Part shown: piece by piece, positions 12,106-23,600 of the stretch
Position numbering within the stretch: the first letter of the stretch is position 1
How the letters are laid out: each line of letters opens with the position of its first letter
Assembly: GCA_037833965.1 (NCBI GenBank)
Contig: AP031353.1
Coordinates: 15,874,501 to 15,938,500 of the forward strand
Direction of reading: 5' to 3'
From: Marchantia polymorpha subsp. ruderalis
Taxonomy: Eukaryota; Streptophyta; Marchantiopsida; Marchantiales; Marchantiaceae
DNA length: 64,000 nucleotides
The notes under the pieces: generated by a model
The model's database searches: none
The model's input: only the letters and a program-made list of their open reading frames with translations
What the model was told of the DNA's origin: nothing
Translations under genes and position numbers: made by a program

Positions 12106-14107
12106 ATAGTACACCAACCATTTCTACCACTTGTTCATTCTTTTTTCTCTTTAAATCGTTACCTTTCCTTCTCATAACACCACTCCAATCCTTGGCTTTG
12201 ACCCCTATCGTTTCTCCCATCTTGCACTGGTCAAATCGAAATTTCACTGCTTCACTCGTTTCTGGACCTCTATTGGTCACGAAAGACTCAGAAAAAGCTT
12301 GCAGCAAGCGTTTTCAAATTCTGTCCTGACCTAGAAACAGCTCCAAGTGAAAGGTGTTCCAAGTTTCAACGAAAAATCATGATTTTCTCGGACGAGAAGC
12401 ATATTTCTCGAAGAATAAGAATATTGTTTCCCACTTCTATGATTATCGACGTGCGAAAATTGCGAATTCTCTCACATCGGCAATTATAGACGCGGAAACA
12501 AACATGGACCAAATGGTCGAGCCTTTGTCTCAGCTTCTAAAGAAACCCTGCACGCGCCGAGCCAACGTTCAGATGGCATCTGTCTATTCCAAACGTAGAA
12601 GAAATACGCGCATGCATTCAAACGTACTCGTTCGGCTGGCAAGAGGATAGTTTAGACATCCATCCGTCGATTCATTTCAAACAATGTTCGCATAGATGGA
12701 CAGACGGATCGATGGACGGGCGGCCAGAGCGGCAGTGAAGCGTCACGTGATCCACATCGTACTTCGCGCTGCTCTGCGCTGTACTGTAGTTGGTGCGACT
12801 ATGGCGACGACGGACCGCGCTCTGTGGTTCCGGTGCTTGAGGTTAGAATGTCCGGTCACTCCCGTCTGTACGGAGGAGCCCACGAGAGAAATTGCCGTTC
12901 ATGCGTTGTGCTTAGACGCAACTTGAAGAAGCCACGGGTTTTATTTCTAATTCGACAATGACAACAGGCTTCTGCTTCTAAGCTCTACGTGCATCTATTA
13001 GAATTTTAGGCTATGAAATCCTTGAGCTGAACTGCGTGGAATGATAGTGATTCTACAGTCAAATGTTCAGCTTGTTTGTTTGATTTCGAGTCTTATAAGC
13101 TGTCATGACAGAGCCACAGTAGCTAGGGCTTAAGCCACAAATGCATTCGTTATGCCACTTGTTCTCGTCAGAGTTCTCAATGTAATCTGTACATGGTAAT
13201 CACGCAAGAACGGACTGGATACAACAGGCTGCAATAGCTTTCACATCAAGAGAGACCTCAAGGACTTCATAAGAAGTCTCTCTACTCATTGTCCATGATC
13301 ATACTTAAGAGTTTTAGTCAGCTCTTCTGTGAGTCAATTTACCCGTTCAGGACTCAGGTTGCACTCTGGAGTGTTTCTCAGTGTTTTCTCGTGTTTTGTT
13401 GCTCGTAGGTTGTGAGTGCTGAAACCCATTGGAGTTTGGATATTTCGGGCGTTGTGCATTTAGATGCACAACGCCCGGATATGCAAGCCTCAGAACAGTT
13501 GCTTCGAGAGTACATTATACTAATTGGGGGACGGGACGGGACGGGACCGAAAAGCCAAAGAAGTTTGACATTGGGTATGGCTGCTGCAGAGAGGAAGTGA
13601 CAAATAAATTTTTTTACCACGACATTTAGATCCATGGACATGTACTTTAAGTGTCACCTGCATAAGCCTACGTTTGTGCCCTGAAAACTCACAAAGGAGG
13701 ATGGGTGTGCGTTATCAAACCTCCAAGCTACAGGGTAAAGTGCAAATTGCTCGTAGTGCGTGTTTAAGCGATTCGTGACTCGTGACTGAAGGAAGCTGTG
13801 AGAAATACACCTAAAACTTACTGCCGTGACTAGGAAAGTAGTATCCGGACAGAAAAAAGTCTCATTCATACATACTCCGTTCCACAAATGTTCAACTTCC
13901 TTAATGAGCATGCACGTCTGCAATCCCCTTCAGAGACCAATATTAAGGCAGGAGAAAAACTGAAGGACAACAGCGAGCACCATGTTGTAAGCACATCAGT
14001 TGACACGGAGCAGTACTGTAACTAGAACTCCTTCTTCGTGACTTGGACCCCTGTCATCGCTGACAGTTGCGCCTCGTACGAAGCTGAATGTTCCGGTTAA
14101 GAGCATT
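12106..14107. other. intergenic, kinase 3' flank
   Basis: No gene can be supported. It contains a perfect hairpin at 13446-13477 (listed separately) followed by a short run of GGGAC repeats near 13530-13548, and it leads into the 3' untranslated region of the kinase gene near 14.0-14.1 kb. Confidence 0.45.
13446..13477. repeat. perfect 14-bp hairpin, 4-nt loop
   Basis: Left arm 13446-13459 (CGGGCGTTGTGCAT) and right arm 13464-13477 are exact reverse complements around the 4-nt loop TTAG. It lies in intergenic DNA about 0.6 kb beyond the kinase stop codon. No conserved RNA family was recognised. Confidence 0.9.
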
Positions 14108-17100
14108 TCACAGATCCTCAAACACTTTCTGGTCATCAGGAGTGAGCACAAACTCATGCTTCATAGGCTCCAGTTTCGAATAATCATCAAAGCATGTAGC
14201 ATCATCATCCGCCTGCAAGCTCAAATACATTAGGCTGGTTCAATACAATATCCGATGTACATGATCTCTTCTAAACCTTCAACCGTGAAAGGAAAAACTT
14301 TTTTCGGGGCTATTTATATAATTGAGTAGGTCCGATGAATGAAAATACTGATGGTGAGTGGAGTGAATAAATTTTAAAGAAAAAACAGGGTAAGAAAATA
14401 CTTAGGAGCAGATTATTGCAAACATGACAAGTTGGTGCAATACCGAGACTTTAGGCCTTATAGGAGGAGCATCCTTCTTGTTGTAAACGTTGTCCCAGTT
14501 TGTAGATGAAAACCATGCATGTGTTTTAATCTCCTCCACTCCATTCTTCAGGCAACCGATTCTGGTCATGACAAACAGACCAGAATGATTTTCAAAAGTT
14601 TGCAATGATCCATCAATGGAGTAACGATTCCTACTTCCACGAACAGATACTCAATCGCAACAAGCTTTAATTCTCGATGTCAGTCAATGATTCTGTAATA
14701 GTGTAGGATAGGTGCAGAATTTGCAACTTTAATCTTGGCAAAATATTTACACTTGGCCGTTCCAACCCAGCAACCCGGTTTCAGGAGAAAAAGGGAGAAA
14801 CAAATTTTCCTGTAATATATTTTGGGAATCTTTATTCTAACTTGGGCTAAGCAGTTAAACTAGCTTTCAGCTCTTTGGGTTTAAGTAGTAAAAATGCACC
14901 GTTTCGTAAGATCAGCAACCAAGAGCCTCCTGATCAGATCCTTGGCACTGCAGCGCTCATTCCAAGCACGGAATAAAGTTAGGGAAGACTCTCAAGTAGG
15001 GAAGCTGGTATTACTGACTAAATATAATCTTTATAATTTGTGGAAATATGACCTTCATTGGGTACACAGCAGATAAAAGTCATTGGTAATTCTAGTGCCA
15101 TCATTCTTGGCACACTGTTCCAGTTGTTCTGTTTTAGTTCATATTGGTTGCGTAAGCTTTTGGACCATACATAGGGTACTGTATGGGATTACTCATTCGC
15201 TAAAAGAGATCATCCTCATGCAACCAATTATGACAACGAACATATTCTTGACTGGATGACTTAAATTGCTTAGACCCTGCGACCTACCTCTCTGAAAAAT
15301 GTTTTGGGTACTTCACTTCTCCTTTCAGGATTTTTTGATGACATCCAATGACCTCTGCAACCAACCATTTTAGAGTTTAAGATTCTAGTACAGAAGGCAA
15401 TCTCGTGACCTACCTTCGTGAGAAATGTCCTGGGAAGTTCAATCTTCCACTCAAGATTTTCTGATAAGTGCCAAGGGCGTCTGCAACCAAACATCATACA
15501 GCACGTTCGCTTATGGTATCCAAGCCTACCCACGAACCCGAGACTGTTTCTCAAACAATCACTCTGATACAGTTCAAAGTATGTTCAATATGTGCTACAT
15601 TCTCCTTATCTTTTGACCTACAAGAACAAATAAGGTCCTCATGCAATAACCCTTAATAGCTTGAAAGTTTCACCAAGAGATACTACAGGCAAGAACCGAA
15701 CCATCATCATAGAAGGGTGGATAGCCAGCCAGCATCTCAAAAATTAGTACGCCATACGCCCACCTGCTCGAAAAAAATTGAAGATATCTTCATTATTGAT
15801 TTGTAGTCTGAAGTCTTATCTAATGTTGTTGTGTTCAGATACGACAAACATGCACGAAGACACCTTCGGAAAACTCGTGATATACCTCACCGTGATTTAA
15901 CCATTGTAATTCTTGAGGTTTCAAGTCTCACCAGTCTACCGGTTTTCCATGACCTTTGTTGAGGATGATTTCTGGTGCTAAATAATCAGGTGTCCCTGAA
16001 CAGTTAACGAAAATCTAAATCAAGGACGTCATGGAAGAAAATCAGCATCGAGGTCTACACTAACCATTTATATGACTGTTACTTGCTTATATGGTGCACA
16101 TGAACTGAACGATCACTCTATCGTTCTAGTTCTTTTGGAACTCTTTTCTCATATACTTTCAGGACATTGCACTCAGCCAGGAAGGACCAGGCAATTACCA
16201 CATAATGTGTATGTTCTTCGATCAATCTGCTTGGCAAACCCAAAATCGGCAATCTTGATATTCCCCTTGTTATCAAGAAGCAGATTCTCGGGCTGTACAC
16301 ACCCACAACTTTTCGGGTTTTGATTGGCACATCAACTAAAAACAAAATTATACTTTTTACAGCTGGCTCTCCAGTGTTCGTTACAGTGGAAGAGAGTGTC
16401 CATGTACACGTACAGAAACAAGTATTCACGAGCAATATGTTATGCACCTTTACTTTGTGAAATAAAAAGGAAGAATTATTACATTTCCACTTAAGCTGCA
16501 CCCAGTGCACACACAACTTATGCACAAGGATAAGCTTACCGTCTGCTTAACATTTGACAGGCTACTGCCAGTTTTGTCAAGCATAGTAAAGGAAGAGTAC
16601 CTTTAAATCTCTGTATATGATGTCCATCCCGTGAAGATACTCAAATGACAGGAGAACTTGTGCTGCATAAAATCGCTGCCAGCCACAATGTGGTTACTAG
16701 CAACCGTCAGGAACCAAGGAGCATAACACAAGTGAACTCATCGGTTTTATAGGGTTATTTTTGTTGTCCTGAGTATTTGATCCACGCAATGAGTATCTGG
16801 GAGTACCGGGTTCACTAAGTGAACCCGACCTAAACTATGAAGCGTAATGACCATAGCGGTTGGCAAAGTAGGTGGATTTACAGATATCCAGAATCAACCG
16901 TCTGGACAAAGTTATGAATTATTAACGCATAGCCAAAGCATTGACGTATGAGGCAGTGTGTTTTGAGGATAGCCTCCTCAAGCTCGATCCTGTATCAAAA
17001 TCTGGAAAGGGTTGATCCAGAAGGAGGGTTGTAGCCAATTTATGAAAAGATTAAAAAATTGTGAATAAAAGCAGAAAGCAAGACAGCAGCATTATGGATC

Positions 17101-19819
17101 CATATGGTAAATATCGGGAATACATATTACTACACGGACCCAATCACCATACCCCCCCTAACCCGTAATCGTAGACCAGAAAAGGTTGACTTTCCGTTTC
17201 TAAATAGCTTCTCATCCGTGCTGAGACAATTTTGTCAACCTGACTGCAACGAGCAGAGAAAATCAAATTTTTGAGTTCCAATTTCTGACCAGAGAGCAAA
17301 TGCCAACACAAATGACCATGAGTTACCAGGACCTCTCTTCTTATGAGAACGAAAAGATTAAGCTGCTCGTAGCTTCAAAGTAATCAATAACGCTATGAAG
17401 GCGAGCTGCTTTGATGCAAGAAGATAAGATACATCTTGATGGCCCTTTTGCAGCAGAATCTCCGGATAACGAGGCAATTTACACTTTCAAATCCGAATAC
17501 AGAGTACGTACCATATAGCCTATTCAGCTCTTTCCTAACGCTAAAGGTACTTGTGGGATGTTGTATACATCAGATCAGATGCAGCTCGGTTTACCAATTG
17601 GGACTGAGTTTTTGTAAGAGGTGGGAAGTTGCAAAGCTCGCATCTATTTCGACGGCAGCTTTTGCATATAACATGGCCCACATGTGCCCTCAACGCAAAT
17701 AAGAAGTTACATATGGTAACATAATCTCTTCTTAAAATCTCTGTTGATAGCGTGAAACAGAAGATGGCGACTTCAGCTGCTCAGAAGTGTTGGTGTAAGC
17801 TTTCTCCTGTCATTCTAGGACGCTGGTGAGGAGTGTAAACCTTAGCTTAACACATGAGCGCCGCCTTCTCTTGCTGAGGAACCTGGGTAGATGTTTGCTT
17901 GGAAAGTAAATTCTTTTCTTTCCTTACACAAGAGGATTAACATACAATGATAACATAAATAATTCATCGAAGAAAATAGGAAATTAGCGAGGCCTCAGCA
18001 GCAATATATACGTGCGACATCAAGACACTCACTGTAGTCTGCTCATCAAATCTTCCGGTGCTGCGAAGATATGTAAAAAATTCACCACTGCGCACATGAA
18101 AAACAAGGTCAGAAGACTGTTGGAAGACTTAACCTTACGTGACCTGTTAGAAGCATAAGATTATTTGCCGAAACGGTTCTTTGGAATGAGTTTCAGAAGA
18201 TGCCACGACTGCTGTCTTTCGTTTAAGGTTTCCGCAAGTAGAAAGTCTAGCTCGTACACTACAGAACAGTGGCAACGAAACAAAAATCTAGCACTCGTCT
18301 TCCATATGATCAAATTTGTACTCTCTGAGGTCCCTTGGAGCAAGGAGCTGATCATTTGCAATTCAGATGGAGCATCAGAAGAGGAACTAAGGACACACTC
18401 AACATAGAACTCACCCGCAGACGTACTCCAGTACAAGATGAACGCACTTATCATCCTGGCAACAGCCAAACAAGTTGACGATAAACGGGTAATCTATTTT
18501 CTGTAATATTCCCTTCTCTTGCTTCACGTGGATGACCTGCAGTCCGATAGGTAGTTAGTGATCACAAGGAATGCTCGTTCGAGTGATAGAACACGTAACA
18601 TGCATACTTGAAAAGAGTAAGGTTGTTGTAGTCATTCACATTTCCAAGACAATTGTTACTAAGTGGTGAAGTTACTTAATCCAGGTGTGCGTTCTGGTTC
18701 GAATACAAACCTGTTTCGTCTTTAATATCGAAGCCTTCGACAGGGACTTTGTCGCGCACACAAGGTTCTGTACCTGTGGTTGGTAATGAGCTAAATGTAC
18801 ACGACCGAAGCTGCCTGTCCCTAAGCACGGGCCTAATTTGAAATCCGGGAACTTCGGCCTCTCCAGCCATACCTGTGCATCGAAACATAAGTCCATTAAC
18901 TGCTGGGCATATGGAATCTAATAACTTGTAGACAACAATGACCACGAAAGGTTACCACTAAACAGAAAATTCTCACCTAAGACTTTATACCGCCTCGTTC
19001 CCAAAAATTTATTACTCAAAAGCCTATCTTATAACATACACCGCAACAAGCATATATCTGCGATCTATTTTTACTGAGTGCCCAGATACGAGACATATCA
19101 GACCTTTGATCTGATAAACAGCGGAGGATGCTCTTCGGGTCGTGCAGAGAAAGAACAAGAGAACAAAGGAAAATCATTCGACCGCATTAAATTTGTATGC
19201 CTGAGCTGCCCATTTAACCGACATACAGAAAAGCATGTCCAAGACTTTGGCAAATTGCAAAATATTCGCAAAAATGCTCCAAGGACTGTCAACAAGCCTG
19301 GGATTCTTAGATGACAAAAAACACGGACATGAAACTTGTAGCATTACAGGATTCTTGTGCGTGGTTTACTGGCAAGTGGATTTATAGAGAGCGAGGTTGT
19401 GATGATAGATAAAAATCTTATAAGTTCTTTGCACTGAGAACATCGCCTGTGAGATCACTGAGAGACAAAACAAGAAAGAGATAATCAGCTTGAAGTGAAG
19501 CAGGTCGTGACGATAACAAGAAGAAGGTCGAAACAGAGCACCAGGCACAATGCTCAGGAGATCATTTGACACTGAAATACTGGCCATTGCAGAGGATCGC
19601 GAGAATCATATGGCAAAGCCTCGATCACCGGACTACCTTATGCCTGGGTTGTACTGGAGCAGATGCACTTCTGGAAAGAGCGGATGCTGCGGGTGGATGT
19701 TGTGGGTGGTTGTACTGAGCAGGAGCACTTTCTGCTCTTGGTTTACCACCGGGAGGCGGGGTAGCCGCAGGGCTCATGGCCCCGGCCCCCTGGCTTTGCG
19801 TGAATAGTTTGTTAAACAT
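14108..19819 (-). CDS. cAMP-dependent protein kinase (PKA) catalytic subunit-like AGC kinase
   Basis: Ser/Thr kinase very close to the PKA catalytic subunit. Coding exons: 19637-19819, 18711-18872, 18415-18536, 18033-18087, 16601-16675, 16199-16292, 15932-15995, 15702-15763, then either 15414-15480 or 15288-15354, then 14900-14947, 14444-14561 and 14108-14212 (stop TGA 14108-14110). All phases agree, giving about 384 aa. Exon 1 supplies a 61-residue Pro/Ala/Ser-rich head. Visible motifs are the glycine loop LGTGSFGRV, the lysine in CATKSLSK, the catalytic loop YRDLKPENLLLD, DFGFAKQ, the activation segment [15 protein letters not shown], and the AGC tail FDDY. The terminal FxxF of PKA is replaced by a VFEDL end. 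The start at 19817-19819 is the first ATG of exon 1. An alternative 5' end just upstream of 18872 is possible. A role in sperm motility is inference. Confidence 0.94.
15288..15354 (-). CDS. kinase alternative exon, copy 2 (His form of the alpha-G helix)
   Basis: Second twin exon, also 67 nt with the same phases. It encodes [17 protein letters not shown]. About two thirds of bases (45 of 67 by hand count) and 10 of 22 complete residues match copy 1. The acceptor TTGCAG and donor GTAGGTC are kept, and there is no stop. The intron to copy 1 (15355-15413) is only 59 nt. Since 67 is not a multiple of three, including both copies reaches TGA soon after the junction with 14947. Skipping both also gives a stop four codons on. 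Confidence 0.88.
15414..15480 (-). CDS. kinase alternative exon, copy 1 (Tyr form of the alpha-G helix)
   Basis: Exon of 67 nt, the first twin in transcription order, entered in phase 1 and left in phase 2. It encodes [17 protein letters not shown], matching the alpha-G region of animal PKA (YEKIVSGKVRFPSHFS) and keeping the tyrosine. The acceptor is TTGCAG and the donor GTAGGTC. It joins exon 15702-15763 (ending DD plus G) to exon 14900-14947 (starting T, then AKDLI). Confidence 0.93.
16807..16827. repeat. 10-bp palindrome in a kinase intron
   Basis: Arms 16807-16816 (CGGGTTCACT) and 16818-16827 are exact reverse complements around one base. It lies in the 1.36-kb intron between the exons ending at 18033 and starting at 16675. 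Confidence 0.8.
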
Positions 19820-20640
19820 TGGAGCAAACTTTTGTAAGTGAAAATGTTCGCGAGAGACTAAAACTCCAAAGCAGGCTTCTGCGTCATTCAACCTCGTCGA
19901 CTTTCGACTAACGGGCTACTCGATGAGCCTCGTCGCCAATTGGAAACTGTGATCAATGCAGTCTTTCATGACCACGATCATGGTATTCTGATTCCGCCGC
20001 GGAGATCCAGCCATACACAGAGTCCGCCCGCCCGCGGGCTCCCACGGCTCAATATCGCTCCTTCAAGTCCTCGGACTCGATTCAACTCGGTTCATATTGA
20101 TTCGAGTCGAATGGTTCGTCCGAGACGAGACGAGGCGAGGCGGGGCGGGGCGCGGCCATTCCAAGGCGCTTGACGAGCCTGCGTCTCGTCGCGCCTCTTC
20201 CTTCTGCTGGTGCTCATCTCTCAGGCCTTTTTCGCAAGAGGGCAGCTATTGTGAAACTCGGGGGCCGACACTTCGCACATTGCACCTCTTCCCTCCGGCA
20301 CCAAGAGATCTGTGGGGCAACACCACGGCGGCAGACTGCCCTCTTTGCGACAGGTGTCACTCCCCCACAACGTTCTCGGCTTTCTCCTTCCCAAAGATTA
20401 TGGAAGAGTTTTCCCGCAAGTTTTCGATCCACCTCTTCTCCGACGACACCACATTCCGCAGATCGTTTGGATGATTCCTGAATCGTCAGGGCTCTTTGAC
20501 TGTGACGGACTCCAGCGGTTTCAACTTCGACAGCTCTTTGTAGGACTCACCACCCCGCTCGGTTCTAGTAATATTGTCATGTCTGCCCCAGAGCCTCTCT
20601 TCCGGGGGAGACAATCACAAAAGTCCCCCGATTGAGAGGA
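19820..20640. other. GC-rich 5' flank of the kinase gene
   Basis: CpG-rich DNA immediately upstream of the kinase start, with runs of GAGACGAGGCGGGGCG-like sequence near 20130. It is likely promoter and 5' untranslated region. Open frames on both strands here reflect base composition and match no family I know. Confidence 0.45.
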
Positions 20641-23600
20641 AGGACCTGGATGTCAAGTGGCATGCCACGTATGTGACAACAGGGTTCCAGCTCGGCTCGT
20701 GACCTCTGCCAAGGAGGGCTCCGGTGCACTTTTGAAAAGACTTATTTGGAGTGACCATAAATGAAACTGGGCTGGATATGCTAGCCACATTAGATAGCAT
20801 GAACCCATAGCAGCTTAGAAAAATAAACCATCACTTAAGATGTATGCGATCTCATTTGTCATGTGATTGATACTCTGTTCAATTTGGTTACATACCTTCG
20901 AGTTTATGGTAAATTCTTACTAGCTCGATGGTTCTCTCATTTGGTGCTCCACGCCCAAAAGAGTTTTTTATTGCTATATTTCTTGGTACAGTACATGATC
21001 AAAGGTTTAACCCAAGTTCTTCACAACCTCTTCCTTTAACTATAGTAGATTTTGATAATATGAACGGTCTATATCAATCTATTGCAAACCAGGTTAAGGG
21101 TTATTGTACACGCGTTGCAATGTTCAATCATCAAACGTCATATATCAAGGTGTACAGTTTTCGGGCTTCTCGTCATTGATCAATTTAGAATAGACATGAC
21201 GTCGAATCTAAAAGTACATCCATTTTAATTGCACTCCTCTATGGTCTTCTGTGTGAATCCAATATTAAAAGTCGATGGCAGTAGGAGAAAATTATGACAT
21301 AAGCTCATGAACAAATCAAGTTAACAGGTTGGATCTAAGATTTCTTTAAAAGTGATACTTGGAACTTTACCAATACATTCTATGAGCATTTTAAATGTTA
21401 TGAGTTAAGTCATAACATATAACTGAATTTAACTTCGGTAGATTAATTCCGGTTACTTACGGTAATTAGTGTCTTAGTTCATAAATAAAAGCTTATCAAA
21501 CCTCTTATTGATATAGTATTTTGAATCTTTATCAGTAAAGTCTATTGTGTTCCAGTAATGGTGAAACCCTTATTCAGTTGTCAGTTATTTGTTTGTGTTT
21601 CACTGTGAGAAATCTAGTAAAACCTGTTCCTGTCTATTAAAAATTTAGACCACATGCATTGACTCTATTCAAGTTTTGTAAAATATCAAAGTTACTGTTT
21701 ATGAAATTCATATGCACATTTTAATACACATAAATCTAGTGGGTAATTGTAGCAAATATGCGTTCCTACAAAAGGTATGCAATTATATATAATTTATGAT
21801 TCTATTCCAGGTATATATTTTGTAACCCACTAAGGTGTGGAACAATTCAAATTGATGCAATTTGTCAGATAAATAAAGATTACAACGAAGAATGAATAAA
21901 TATGATAGATTTGCAGATGTGTATCCATCAAGGCAATTCTTACTATCTTTGTTACAATTGTAAACGTTTCTTGGCCTTCAGCCATATGATTATTGATAAT
22001 TATTCCCATATAATAATTAACAATATCATATAAAGAGTATTTGAAGACCTAAATTTCGTAATCACATTGCAAGTTCAAACAGCCATTCAAAACTATATAG
22101 AAAATTTGTCATAGAGTGTGAGAAGCTATCCGAATCACACAGGTGGAATTATAGGTTTATCTGCATTAAGAAATTTAACAATCTATTGATTTTGATTTTC
22201 AATATATTCATCTAAAAGAAAGCTTAAAAGGAATCTAAAAGGAATCAACTAAAAGGAATAAGATATTGTTGCAATTCTTAGGAGAAATATTCAATAATTT
22301 AATAAGGTAAAAGCAGGCAGAGCAAGAACTGAATGTAACTGAAATCTACTCTGATCTCTCGTTCAAGTAAGGTTTCACTTGTCACTTAAGTACATTGATT
22401 TCAGAAACATGGGCGTTTATCAATCTGTTAAATTTCACGATTGTTTTTTATGTGAAGCCCAATCGTAACATATAAACGTGTAGATATACACGGTATTCCT
22501 TCCACATATGGACAATTTATCGCTCAGCTTTCTATCATTTTTCTTGATAAAGCAATGGATCTATTCACGATCTACGGTGAGTTGTTAATATTCACATGGA
22601 TCGAATATATCTTCCATGTTGCCTTCCTGTTCATGCATTTGTACCTCACACGACGAAGATCATGACTCATGTCAAACTATCATCTATGAAGTATCTGTGC
22701 CGATTTTATAAGCTGAAAGCAAAGAAATTTAGATCTAAGTAGATCTTTCGAAGCAAATCGACTGCATAGTGCATACCATGTTACAGGAGGGCACGTCATG
22801 TGCACTGCCATTTCGGTCACTGCGTAATTTGCTTCTTACTACCAATGAAAGTCTCATGGATGTCAATTTGACTTCCTGGTTCAAACCTCTGGGTCAAACT
22901 AAAGACGCTCGAAATGAATGATGTCTCGTCGATGCAGATGAACATAACCGAACTACGACGGATGTGATGCTTGACGTGACACTCTTTATTATCGAAGACC
23001 CTACCCTCTCCTCGTTTCTCATTTCAATATGCCTCGAGAGTAGAGACTCATGGGCCCTTTCATTCGTCCCGTCTGAGAGTAGACAAGTGAATAATCATTC
23101 GCTTGCTAGTGCTTCAGAACGACTACAGATTCCTCATGGTGTAGCAGTCAACATAGTGCTTATCCCCAGTCCAAAGTATCCCAACTCCTTTTGGAAATGG
23201 ATAATCTGTGTCTGGTAATTGACGTGACAGTTGGAAGTTCTGTTTTATTCGAGGTCAGAGTGCTGATACTATATGTGAGTTTGACCTTTCAAGATCTACT
23301 TCAGTGCTCGAGGAGGAGGGTTCCAACGTAGGATGAACTTTTACCCATGATAAATGAGTGAATGAAAAGTGGGAATCTGTTTGTAAGCAAAACACAAATT
23401 CAAGTTTAAACAACCTTATACAAATCTTCTGCGCAGTTTTCTTCAAAACTAAAAGTAGAGTCTTACTACTGCCTCTATTATCTAGAAAAAATTTATTATT
23501 AGGGTTTTAAATATTTAGAAACTGAATAATACAGCGAAACATGATGGGATTATTTCATAAGTATTGAATGAACGAAACCAAAGGCCTAGAATGAAGCAAG

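Noticed and set aside
15270-15554. A 94-codon minus-strand frame with an internal protein repeat
   Set aside because: It is the wrong frame across the twin kinase exons. The apparent protein repeat is the exon duplication seen out of frame.
18676-18705. TTCGAATAC-like sequence resembling a tRNA T-arm
   Set aside because: No matching acceptor stem or anticodon arm, and it lies at a kinase exon border. No tRNA, rRNA or CRISPR array was found anywhere in the window.
20170-20481. Plus-strand open frames upstream of the kinase that look like a targeting peptide (Arg/Ser-rich)
   Set aside because: No downstream exon could be joined to them, and opposite-strand frames are equally open. Best read as GC-rich promoter DNA.
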